From: Flavobacteriales bacterium
Lineage (GTDB): Bacteria > Bacteroidota > Bacteroidia > UBA10329
Direction: 5' to 3'
Assembly: GCA_016124845.1 (NCBI GenBank)
Contig: WGMW01000012.1
Span: 1-64,000 of the forward strand
Length of the DNA: 64,000 nucleotides
The notes below the pieces were generated by a model. That model ran no database searches and was not told the origin of the DNA. It saw only the letters and a program-made list of their open reading frames with translations. The position numbers were made by a program, and so were the translations under genes. This document shows, piece by piece, positions 52,743 through 61,700 of the stretch (within the stretch, counting starts at the first letter, position 1; the number at the start of each line of letters is the position of its first letter).

Positions 52743-53309
52743 TCATTCTTCCCTTTTCTTGCCCCTTGCTTTCCCGTAAAGCTTGATGCCAAGCATCATC
52801 ACTATTGCCAGCATAATGAGACTTCCCAGGCCCCAGATCCATGTAACGGAATTCTTCAACACCACCACGAACACGATTCCGAAAAGGAACAGCGTTGCCA
52901 CCTCGTTCCACATGCGGAGTTTGACGGAACCCCACGTTTCCTCATCCTTCTGGAACTTTCGGAAGATCCTGTGGCAGTAGAGATGATAAAGGAACAACCC
53001 TCCTACCATGGCAAACTTCACATGCATCCACGGTTGTAGCCAATAGTTGAATCCGTAAACCAGCCAAAAACCGAACACGAAGGTGAGAATGGCCGATGGC
53101 CACGTGATGATGTACCACAACCGCCATTGCATCAGTTTGTACTGTTTTTCCAAGATGCTGCGAGCGGGTTCTTCCTTGCCTCGTGCTTCTGCGTGGTAGA
53201 TGAACAGACGCACCATGTAGAACAGCCCCGCGAACCACGTGGTTACGAAGATGATGTGCAACGCCTTGATGTAGAGGATATTGAATTCGATGTTCGATAG
53301 AAATTCCAT
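52743..53309 (-). CDS. hemJ: Protoporphyrinogen IX oxidase, HemJ type
   Basis: 188 residues from the ATG at 53309; an ATG at 53315 is equally possible. A four-to-five-helix membrane protein of the HemJ (UPF0093/CopD-like) family, which oxidises protoporphyrinogen IX in heme synthesis. The conserved IKALHIIFVTTWFAGLFYMVRLFIYH segment (core ALHIIFVTTWFAGLFY) carries the invariant His, and WRLWYIITWPS and WMHVKFAMV follow. It would supply heme precursor upstream of CtaB. A TACCTTTA sequence lies just upstream. Confidence 0.92.
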   Translation of the reverse strand: MEFLSNIEFNILYIKALHIIFVTTWFAGLFYMVRLFIYHAEARGKEEPARSILEKQYKLMQWRLWYIITWPSAILTFVFGFWLVYGFNYWLQPWMHVKFAMVGGLFLYHLYCHRIFRKFQKDEETWGSVKLRMWNEVATLFLFGIVFVVVLKNSVTWIWGLGSLIMLAIVMMLGIKLYGKARGKKREE

Positions 53310-53335
53310 GACCATAAAGGTAGGACATCGGGGCG

Positions 53336-53423
53336 GCCACAGAAACACAGAAAGCACAGAGGTTTTCACAGAGGAATGGAAATACTTCTGTGCTCGTTCT
53401 GCGTAAATCTGTGCATCTGTGGC
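53336..53423. repeat. 88-nt element with inverted CCACAGA ends
   Basis: GCCACAGA at 53336-53343 is the exact reverse complement of TCTGTGGC at 53416-53423. Inside are further inverted CACAGA / TCTGTG copies. It is noncoding, lies between divergent hemJ and the sigma factor gene, and is related to 51415-51455. It looks like a MITE- or REP-like element. Confidence 0.6.
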
Positions 53424-53509
53424 AATAAAATCTTGCAATGCTGTAACTATTGCTCCATAAGCTGCATCTGATAAGCGAATGGACGAAAAACACGATCTTG
53501 TTACGCACC

Positions 53510-54052
53510 GTGCATAGTCAGAATAGCATAGAAAATTGGGTTTCGAAAGCTGCCGAAGGCGACCAAAGGGCGCAACGGCACATTTACAACGAGCTTTCTG
53601 GGGTGCTCTACTCCATCTGCCTCCGCTATATGGGTAATGAGGATGACGCGAAGGATGTGTTCCAAGAAGGTTTTGTAAAGCTGTTGGACAGTTTGAAGAT
53701 GTTTCGGTTCGATGGTTCGTTCGAAGGGTGGGCCAAGCGCATCATGGTAAACATGGCGCTGACCCACCTTAGAAAACGCAAGCCGATGGCTGACATCGAA
53801 ATGGAGAACAGCGAAGAGATCACGTACGATCAGGATGTGCTCTCTAAAATGAATGCGGATCATCTGCTGCAGCTGATACGTGAACTGCCAGACGGTTATC
53901 GCGAGGTATTCAGCCTTTTTGCGGTGGAAGGATACAGCCACAAGGAAATTGCCGAGATGCTGGACATCAGCGAAGGCAATTCGAAATTGAGAATGAACCG
54001 CGCACGGAAAATGCTTCAAACGCGGGTAATAGAATTAATGCAAGTAGCATGA
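53510..54052 (+). CDS. ECF-type RNA polymerase sigma factor
   Basis: About 180 residues from GTG at 53510; the true start could be TTG at 53498, and the open frame extends to 53450. Region 2 is clear (RAQRHIYNELSGVLYSICLRYMGNEDDAKDVFQEGF, core CLRYMGNEDDAKDVFQEGF), as is region 4 with its HTH (YREVFSLFAVEGYSHKEIAEML, then NSKLRMNRARKML). It would direct transcription of an unknown regulon. Its stop overlaps the next gene by 4 nt (ATGA), which encodes its likely membrane regulator. Confidence 0.92.
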   Translation: MHSQNSIENWVSKAAEGDQRAQRHIYNELSGVLYSICLRYMGNEDDAKDVFQEGFVKLLDSLKMFRFDGSFEGWAKRIMVNMALTHLRKRKPMADIEMENSEEITYDQDVLSKMNADHLLQLIRELPDGYREVFSLFAVEGYSHKEIAEMLDISEGNSKLRMNRARKMLQTRVIELMQVA

Positions 54053-55548
54053 GCAAGGACCAACATAGCGCTCAGGATTTTGACCGCATCTTCCGCGAGA
54101 AGCTGTCGGGTCATCAGGCTGCGCCACCTGCAGACATGTGGGAAAAGATCAACGCGAACACCGCCTCCAATAAGGAGCAAAGAAGTCTGTTGTGGATCAT
54201 CACCAACGATAGCACAATCATGCTTCTCATCCTTTTACTGTCCTTCTTCGGGTTTGCGGGAGGCGATAATCAGAATACAAACGCGGCCGAGTCTGCCGAA
54301 ACAATTACAGAAACAAGTACCATAAAATCGCAGAACACAGAAACCACAAATGATAGGAATACAACTGAAGAATTTTCAGAAGAAGAAGGTGCATTAGAAA
54401 CAACCGAAGAGACCCGTTCGGTCACTCAAAGTGATGAATCCGATACGGGAAATGACGTTGCAACTCAACTGAACCATACCAACATTACAGACAAGCGTTC
54501 AGAGCCAACCACGGTTTCCAAGCAGTTGAATGCAAGTCGTTACAGTTCAGGAAATGCAGCCGCAGATAATGATCATGTTGCCGATGCCGCCAATTCAAAC
54601 GAATCGGAAAACTCTTCTGACACATCCAAGAAAAACGCAGATTCTTCGAATGAAAGTCGCAATGAATTGACCTCCGCGGCTGCCCCAGACGATTCCCAAC
54701 AATCTCTGGAACCGAGTGTGTCAGATGCACAGAATTCAGGAGGAAACAATACCGAAAACCAGACAGAAGAATTCAGGATGCGCCAAATACGTGTCATTCC
54801 TCCTAATCTGAGTACATCTCAAAATGAAACAATCAGAACATCTTGGACTCCAGATACAGGATTAGTTCAAATGAGGTGTGTCGATTACATCCCAAAACAC
54901 GAGGTGTTTGCAGGCGCACATGTAAATTTCAATCTGCCGCTCATTTTCAACCAGAACACATACGGTGCTTTTGATGGAAAGGAACTCGCCTACAAACCGA
55001 CATTCGGTATTGCTTCTGGCGTGCGCATCGGCTACACGTACAAGCGACAATACGGCTTCCAAACGGGGTTCATCTTCTATTCGCGACAAGGACAGGATTA
55101 TGATGATAAACTGAACGGTCATGTGGCAAAGCGCCAAGTGAAATTGCAATACATGCAAGTGCCGATCATTCTCCGCTATAAGTTCAAGATCAAGAAACAG
55201 CAGAAGTTCGAATCGCCTTGGGTCATCAATCTGGGAACGCAGATAGGCATTTTGCGCTCGGCACAGATCACTTACAAGGGAAATGAATATCCGCTGGGAA
55301 CAATTGTCAACCCAGAAGCGAACGATAAGGATTATTTCAAACCGATAGATGTTTCGGTGGTGCTTGGCGTGGAAAAGGAGATCTACTTTACCAAGTGGCT
55401 CATGCTAAGTGTGGGCATGCGTACTTCCTTCTCAGGCGATATCAACGCGAAAGACCACCCCGTAATGAACGATGGGAAGAACTACGACAAATCGCACAAC
55501 TTCACATTTGGGTTTACGCTTGGGCTGAACTACTATTTGAGAAGGTGA
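54049..55548 (+). CDS. Anti-sigma-like membrane protein with C-terminal outer-membrane barrel
   Basis: A 499-residue protein without a signal peptide. The N terminus (DFDRIFREKLSGHQAAPPADMWEKI, core FREKLSGHQAAPPADMW) looks like a short cytoplasmic domain found in Bacteroidota proteins encoded after ECF sigma factors. One membrane helix lies near residues 51-70 (STIMLLILLLSFFGFAG). Residues about 72-255 are a low-complexity Ser/Thr/Asn/Glu linker, probably disordered and periplasmic. The C-terminal 220 residues alternate like an outer-membrane beta-barrel (PF13568-like) ending LGLNYYLRR. It could link outer-membrane state to the sigma factor. Overlap with the sigma gene suggests coupling. Confidence 0.8.
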   Translation: MSKDQHSAQDFDRIFREKLSGHQAAPPADMWEKINANTASNKEQRSLLWIITNDSTIMLLILLLSFFGFAGGDNQNTNAAESAETITETSTIKSQNTETTNDRNTTEEFSEEEGALETTEETRSVTQSDESDTGNDVATQLNHTNITDKRSEPTTVSKQLNASRYSSGNAAADNDHVADAANSNESENSSDTSKKNADSSNESRNELTSAAAPDDSQQSLEPSVSDAQNSGGNNTENQTEEFRMRQIRVIPPNLSTSQNETIRTSWTPDTGLVQMRCVDYIPKHEVFAGAHVNFNLPLIFNQNTYGAFDGKELAYKPTFGIASGVRIGYTYKRQYGFQTGFIFYSRQGQDYDDKLNGHVAKRQVKLQYMQVPIILRYKFKIKKQQKFESPWVINLGTQIGILRSAQITYKGNEYPLGTIVNPEANDKDYFKPIDVSVVLGVEKEIYFTKWLMLSVGMRTSFSGDINAKDHPVMNDGKNYDKSHNFTFGFTLGLNYYLRR

Positions 55549-56601
55549 TCAATCGTGCTGCGCACCTTCGCGGTTATGCCTTCGTATCTCGCGTCTTATC
55601 TCGAAATAGCTCGCATACGGCACACCATTCTTATGATTGGCCATGCTGATGTCGGCAATGCGTTTCCAATGTTTGAACAGATCGCGCCAAGCAAGGAAAA
55701 GCGAACGGCCAGGATGAAAAATGTGACACGGTTCGGAGTTCACGCCATTCACCTCGATTACTTTAAAGTTGCCTTTGGCGAGTTCTTCCACCGATTCCGT
55801 ACGCACATCAAAACGACCGATGTGGAAACCGTCTATCTGCTTTGCCAACCCATCAAACACACTTTCCAACGCTGGTGTGATGAGATGATTTCCGTTGTAA
55901 AACGTGGTACCAAGCATGTGATTGCCAATGTTCACCATGCGCAGTTTTTCGCCTTTCGGAAGCACTTCATTCAGCCTATCGGCAAACTTTCGGATGTGAA
56001 TCCTGTAACTGAGGCGTGTGCGCAGATTCGATAGGATCAACTCCAAAAGCGTGCTTTTTCCATCTCCTTCCAACACAGGAAAATCCTTGATAACGATGGA
56101 CGTGATGATCCCATACGGCTCATCGGCCTTGCGGCTATACATCACTCCGAATTCCATGGGCAGGTCTTCATACACCTGCAGCAGCATGCGCTCTTTGACC
56201 GAACCCAAAGCTTTCTGCAGTTCCTGCTCCGAGCGAAGGATCTTGACTCCTTTGCCACGTTCGCCCTGATCGGGTTTGATGATGAGTGGGAATTCCATTT
56301 GCTCAACGGCAACCTTTGCCAGTACCGCGGTCAGGCCATCAGTTGGCTCCACAAAAATGGTCTTGGGCAAATAGGCCGATGGAACCAACTTGGTAACATC
56401 GGTTTTGGAATAGGCCACCAGCCCACCGAACCGCATGCACGGATTGGCTGCGCTGAAGAACACCAGACCACGCGCCCGAATTGCCAAACAGAACCAATAG
56501 ACTGCAATTGGAAGGTAAACGATGCGCCATGGCCAGAACTCCCAACGAATGGCGCGTTGCATCCAAATGTGCACGCGGGTTGTGAATGGAACGGAATCCA
56601 T
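55549..56601 (-). CDS. ATP-grasp domain protein (D-Ala-D-Ala ligase-like)
   Basis: A 350-residue protein. The N-terminal 50 residues contain a hydrophobic WPWRIVYLPIAVYWFCLAI segment. An ATP-grasp domain follows: PLIIKPDQGERGKGVKIL is the glycine-rich loop, LLQVYEDLPMEFGVMY and FKVIEVNGVNSEP carry the Glu and Asn metal ligands. Similar Bacteroidota proteins are often annotated as D-alanine-D-alanine ligase, but the N-terminal region differs from true Ddl and the ligated substrates are unknown. It overlaps no neighbour; its stop lies at the end of the convergent barrel gene. Confidence 0.82.
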   Translation of the reverse strand: MDSVPFTTRVHIWMQRAIRWEFWPWRIVYLPIAVYWFCLAIRARGLVFFSAANPCMRFGGLVAYSKTDVTKLVPSAYLPKTIFVEPTDGLTAVLAKVAVEQMEFPLIIKPDQGERGKGVKILRSEQELQKALGSVKERMLLQVYEDLPMEFGVMYSRKADEPYGIITSIVIKDFPVLEGDGKSTLLELILSNLRTRLSYRIHIRKFADRLNEVLPKGEKLRMVNIGNHMLGTTFYNGNHLITPALESVFDGLAKQIDGFHIGRFDVRTESVEELAKGNFKVIEVNGVNSEPCHIFHPGRSLFLAWRDLFKHWKRIADISMANHKNGVPYASYFEIRREIRRHNREGAQHD

Positions 56602-56604
56602 GAC

Positions 56605-57123
56605 TCAGTCGTTCTGCTCGCCACGATAGGCCAGCGTGGAATACGCAACACCGAACGCATCCTCCAACTCAAAATCAGCCGCCTCATCCTTTATCAGAAT
56701 GCGCATAAGTGCCATGTGATGAATGGCATGTTCGAGCACATACAACAACTCACGCGAAAGCGATGACCGCACACACAACGGTTGCGCTGCACCAAGCATT
56801 TCCGCTTCCAGTTGCATCGGCCGATCGGCCTTTATCTGTGAGACGCTCTTCAAAATCTGATCTGCCACATGCACCGCATGCGCTGCACTCGACTCGATAA
56901 GAATATCGCGCTTGCGCTGATCGTAATTGACCGTATCGGTTGCTTCAAAAAGGCATTGATAAAACTCCAACGTGTGGCGTACATGCTGTCCAACAGACGC
57001 GCGGCCTTTATGGTTGACATGCGTGTAAAGCCGCTGATCGACCTCCACAAGCATATCCTTCAACCGAGAAAGTGTCTCGACATTCAACTTCTGAAGAACC
57101 GATATGTTGGTATTGCTTACCAT
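56605..57123 (-). CDS. DinB-like four-helix protein
   Basis: A 172-residue helical protein resembling the DinB/YfiT metal-binding superfamily. Candidate metal-binding His residues lie in GQHVRHTLEFYQCLF (near residue 48) and LEHAIHHMALMRI (near residue 135), the usual three-His arrangement. The family includes thiol-dependent transferases and damage-inducible proteins; the activity is unknown here. It overlaps the upstream membrane protein gene by 7 nt and precedes the ATP-grasp gene by 3 nt, so the three genes are probably one operon. Confidence 0.82.
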   Translation of the reverse strand: MVSNTNISVLQKLNVETLSRLKDMLVEVDQRLYTHVNHKGRASVGQHVRHTLEFYQCLFEATDTVNYDQRKRDILIESSAAHAVHVADQILKSVSQIKADRPMQLEAEMLGAAQPLCVRSSLSRELLYVLEHAIHHMALMRILIKDEAADFELEDAFGVAYSTLAYRGEQND

Positions 57124-58028
57124 TCGTAGGCAACGCCAAGATTGAAACTCGGAGCGGCAGCAACCATGTTGCCCATTCCGAAATAAACCGCAGCATTGAT
57201 GTGCACTTTTTGCTTGATCTTCTGAATGAATTTCAATCCGTAACCAACGTACTGCTGATTGTTCGGATAAAGCGAAGTGAAGAGATCGCGACCGTAAGGA
57301 TGTAGGCTCACGCTTGTAGAATCGGATGGGTTTGGCGGAGCCGTGACGTTATTATCGTAGCTCCCCTCTTGCATGGAAATGCGCCCAGCAACCGTCAGGA
57401 TCAGATAGGTCTTCTGGTTCCACGTTCCTCCGAACTCCCATTTCAGATCCACCTGATCGCTATAACCGTTCAGCCGAAGGCGATAACCTGCATTCAAGAA
57501 CGTGTAAAGTTTACCTTGCATGAAAGATGAACCAACACTTACATACGGGTTGAACACCCAACAGCTTGAGCCTGTGCGAAGTGTGGTGATGGAATCGTAC
57601 TTGGCCACATTGGCCTCTGCATTCAGTCCCGCACTGAAAAGCACCTTCTTGTTGATGATGTTGTACTTGAGGCCGAGCATCACCGAGTTCAGCCCAAAGA
57701 GTTTTCCCGAGGGAACCGTATCGCGGAAGTAACTGGTATCGGCACTCGATATCTTATCGGCACTTGTCACGTACTTGAACGGCAGGTTGGTGCTGAGGGT
57801 CAACTTATCCGTCAGGCCATATTCCAAATAAACCTGACTTGTGAAGTCGGTAACGGGTCTACGGAGGTCGGTCACCTTTCCCTTGTCATTGAAAAACTTG
57901 TTGTAACCGATGTAGGTGAAACCCAACTGCGCGTATCCGCTGCCTTTTTTCCTTGGCCACGGACCCCCCGCCATTGCGGTCAATGTAAACGAGAAAAGAA
58001 CGATGGTCAGGGTAACGATTCGCGTCAT
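57117..58028 (-). CDS. Predicted outer-membrane beta-barrel protein
   Basis: A 303-residue protein with a signal peptide (to TAMAG) and a mature sequence of alternating strands typical of a barrel (GYAQLGFTYIGYNKFF, TSQVYLEYGLTDKLTLSTNLPFKYV in part). It ends in FNLGVAYEW, an aromatic terminal residue expected for outer-membrane insertion. It resembles phenol-degradation-MetA-like or transporter-annotated barrels; the substrate is unknown. First gene of a likely three-gene operon with DinB and ATP-grasp. Confidence 0.75.
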   Translation of the reverse strand: MTRIVTLTIVLFSFTLTAMAGGPWPRKKGSGYAQLGFTYIGYNKFFNDKGKVTDLRRPVTDFTSQVYLEYGLTDKLTLSTNLPFKYVTSADKISSADTSYFRDTVPSGKLFGLNSVMLGLKYNIINKKVLFSAGLNAEANVAKYDSITTLRTGSSCWVFNPYVSVGSSFMQGKLYTFLNAGYRLRLNGYSDQVDLKWEFGGTWNQKTYLILTVAGRISMQEGSYDNNVTAPPNPSDSTSVSLHPYGRDLFTSLYPNNQQYVGYGLKFIQKIKQKVHINAAVYFGMGNMVAAAPSFNLGVAYEW

Positions 58029-58111
58029 ACTGGTGGTTTACGGTTGAAACAAATGTAACGATCGCAGCCAATGCAGCCACCCGCGTTACGACAATTTGCC
58101 TTGCGGAAGAC

Positions 58112-58708
58112 CTATTTGAAGTTCTGCCACTTGCTGATCTTGTTCATGTGATCCAACTTCTTGAAGTAGTTTCCCAGGTTGACAGCAATACCCAAAGCAT
58201 GTGCGTGGTAGCCTCCAACGCCCTGCACGTTGAGGTGAAAAATATACCGCAGCGTAATGCTTCCTTTGAAGAACCATGTTCGGGCGGCCAGCGTGGATAC
58301 GAAGCCTGTGGAAACATCGCTTCCGTTTATCTGCGCCCCATAACCCACACCCAACGCCATACCTATGTCCGAACGGAAATCGCGCGTGGAATAATGGCCG
58401 ATGCTGGCCTCCAACACCGCAGGAATGTGACCGTAGAAATAGGTTCTGTCTATCCATGAATCCTTGACGTGTGCGCCCAAGGTCATCGGCATGGTGGCCG
58501 CCAACGAGAAATCGGCATACTTGTTAATGATGTTGATCTGCGGATTGTAGAACACCCCGAACGCAGGACTCACATTCTTCTTTACCATGAGAAGATGCAC
58601 CGAAGCTCCGATGGAGTTGCGCCAACGGTCCTTCAATGTCCATTTCTTCTGCGCAAACCCGATGCTTGGCAACGCCAGCATGGCCAGTACAATGACAAAA
58701 CGATTCAA
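58112..58708 (-). CDS. Predicted exported beta-barrel protein of unknown function
   Basis: 198 residues if translation starts at TTG 58708, which gives a good signal peptide (LNRFVIVLAMLALPSIGFAQ). An upstream TTG at 58753 is possible but gives a worse leader. The mature part has alternating hydrophobic strands (FSLAATMPMTLGAHV, IGMALGVGYGAQING) like a small outer-membrane barrel. No family recognised. It follows the 1599-residue T9SS gene by about 70 nt. Confidence 0.62.
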   Translation of the reverse strand: MNRFVIVLAMLALPSIGFAQKKWTLKDRWRNSIGASVHLLMVKKNVSPAFGVFYNPQINIINKYADFSLAATMPMTLGAHVKDSWIDRTYFYGHIPAVLEASIGHYSTRDFRSDIGMALGVGYGAQINGSDVSTGFVSTLAARTWFFKGSITLRYIFHLNVQGVGGYHAHALGIAVNLGNYFKKLDHMNKISKWQNFK

Positions 58709-58780
58709 AACATTAGGTTTTTGGTCGGAAGCTTGAACGGAAAGAATGGGCAATTGTTACTGCTGCCGTTCCAACACCAA

Positions 58781-61700
58781 CTATCGAAGCAGCTGAAAAC
58801 CACCTGTGTAACGGTGGTCGTTGCCTTCCCAATCGATGATATTGAACTGATAGACGTATTGATCGGCCTTCGCGGGAGCGCCTTTATAGGTCCCATCCCA
58901 TTTAAAGTTCTGATCGTTCGATTCAAAGATCATCTCGCCCCAACGGTCAAAGATCTTCATGTTGTATGCTTTCAGATACTCGCCCGTACCAAAGAAACCA
59001 TCATTCCGCCCATCACCATTTGGGGTGAAGGCAGACGGAATGTAAAAACTGAAGTACGGTTCCACTTTTACGATGTATGAAATGGTATCGGCACATCCGA
59101 AATCTGTAGCAACACCAAGCGTCACCACAAAGGTTCCCGTATCAGCATACGCGTATTCGGGGTTTTGGTCATGTGCGCCCAATCCATCACCGAATGTCCA
59201 ATTCCAGAACGTAACGTTTTCTGTACTGAGGTCGGTGAATTTGAATAATGGGTCGATAATGGTTGCCAACTTCTCTGGTACAGAACTGAAATGCGCTTCG
59301 GGCAGCGGATGCACCACAATCAAGTCTTGAGTTGTGAGCGAATCGACACAACCGTTCCCCGAGGTGACAACCAGACCGACATCGTAAACTGCCGAGTCGT
59401 TCGGGGCGGTTCCTGTAGCATCATAGAGATGGGTCGGGTTTTGTACGGCAATGGTATCGGTTCCATCACCGACATCCCAACGCCATGAACTCAAAGTGTA
59501 AGGTGATGGAATGGAAGTTCCATCGGAAAATCTGACAAACAACGGATTACAGCCTTCTTCGGGATCGGCTGAAAAACTTACAGATGGCAACGGCCAAACC
59601 TCCACGGTCTTTGTCTCGTCATCTTCGCAGCCATGATTGGTGGTAACCGTGAGTGTAAGATCATAGAACCCTGCCGAACCGTATTGATACGTACCATCGG
59701 CAGTGGTGATCATGTTTCCATCTCCCAGATCATAGCTCCAATCAACGATCTGATCATCTGAAAGGACGTCAACGGTTGATGCGTCCTGAATAGGGATCTC
59801 TACCAAGAAGCAATGCTGAAGCGTGGTTGTGAAATCAGCCACAGGAAGCGGATGAAGCAGCGCATCTCCCAATGTAACGGCATTCTTGCAGCCCACCGAA
59901 TTGGTTACGGTGAGCGTGGCACCATACGCTCCGTACGAAGGGAACATCATGGCAGGAGATTGCTGCGTTGAGCTCTGCGCGTTGGAGAAAACCCACGACC
60001 ATTGGGTAATGCCGTACGAGCCGTTCGGGTCGGAGAGATCGGTGAACTGAATTGGCCCAGGGAAACACACGCTATCGAACATGAATGCAGCGATCGGATT
60101 CGAATAGACCTCAATGGAATCATCCAAAACGGCAACACATCCGCTATCGGACGTTACCGTGAGTTGCACAGGATAGATTCCATCAGCTGGATAGCTTTGA
60201 TACGCGGGGTCGCTTGCCGTTGAGGACTGTCCGTTTCCGAATGTCCATTGCCACCCGACAATGGCGCCTTGCGCAATATTGGATTGGTCTTGAAAGTGTA
60301 CCGAATCACTCTCGCAGATATTGGTAAAACTGAAATCGGCCACCGGAACCGCATGAACCGACACGGTAAACGTCTGCGAATCGGTGCATCCGTCCTGTGT
60401 TTCCACATCAAGTTGAATGGTGTAATCGCCATACGTGGCGTAGAGATACTGATTCAGCGAAGTATCGGTCAGAACGGTGCCATCGCCCATGGTCCAATTG
60501 GAGTTGAGCAGCTGACCAGGGGCGGCAACAGTCGAAGTTTCATTCAACGGAATGGCCGTACCATCACATTGGTTCTGCCATTGCAGGCCAGCAACCGGAT
60601 TCGGGAATGCTTCCACCTGAAACGTGGTATCGGCCGCGCATCCCAGATCGCTTTGCGCATAAAGAACCACGGTATAGACCCCAGCCTGCGCATAAACATT
60701 GGTCGGAGAAACGGTAACGGACGCATTACCATCGCCAAAATCCCAATGGGTGGAATCGATGCTGCCTGATTGAATGGAAGACGTATTTGTGAAAACGAAC
60801 TGCGCTCCTGCACAATCATCGTTCACAGATAATTGAAGTTGCGGGCGAACGCTGATGGTCACTTGCTGCATTACGCTGTCCACACAACCGAATTGATCCT
60901 GAACAAGGAGCTGTACGGGAAAAGTTCCTTCACCTGAAAAGGTATGCTGAACCGATGAGCCGCTCAACGACTGCCCTTCTGCGGTCCATTGCCAAGAGGT
61001 GATGGGCCAGTCACCTGCGGTGGATGCATCGATCAGATCCGCAGGGTCGTTGACACACGTGGTAGGAACTGTGAAGTCTGCTTGTGGAAGTACGTAAACG
61101 TCCACATCATGCTGCACAGCGGACGCACAGCCGTTGGCGGAAACTGCGGCAAGACCGACCGTATATGTACCAGCCGTTGCGTAGGTATTGGAAGGATTCT
61201 GCTGCGTTGACGTGTTTCCATCCCCGAAATCCCAACCCCAAGCGGCAATGGTTCCTGCGCTGATGGTGCTTGCATCGGTGAAAGCTGTCGGTGTTCCGAG
61301 ACAGACATCCGTTGCGGTAAAATCTGCCGCAGGCAATGGATCCACATTCACTTGAAATTGGGTGCTGTCGGCACAACCGTGGTCGGAAACCACCACCAAT
61401 TTCACGTCATAAGTTCCTGCTGCGGTGTAATCGTGTGTCGGATTCTGATCGGTGCTTGTCGTTCCATCACCGAAGTCCCAATCCCAAGAAACAATGGTAC
61501 CATCGTTGGAAACGGAGTTGTCTGAGAACTGAAACGTCTCGCCCAAGCAGACGGAATTTGCGTTCGTATTATTCGTGCTGACCCCTGCGGCAGTAAATGT
61601 GGGCGTTGGCAGTTCATAGATCTGCACCGAATCGACAAACGTGCGGCAAAAGGCATCGTTGACCGTGTAAGTGTAGGTTCCAGCTGCAAGTCCGGTGATC

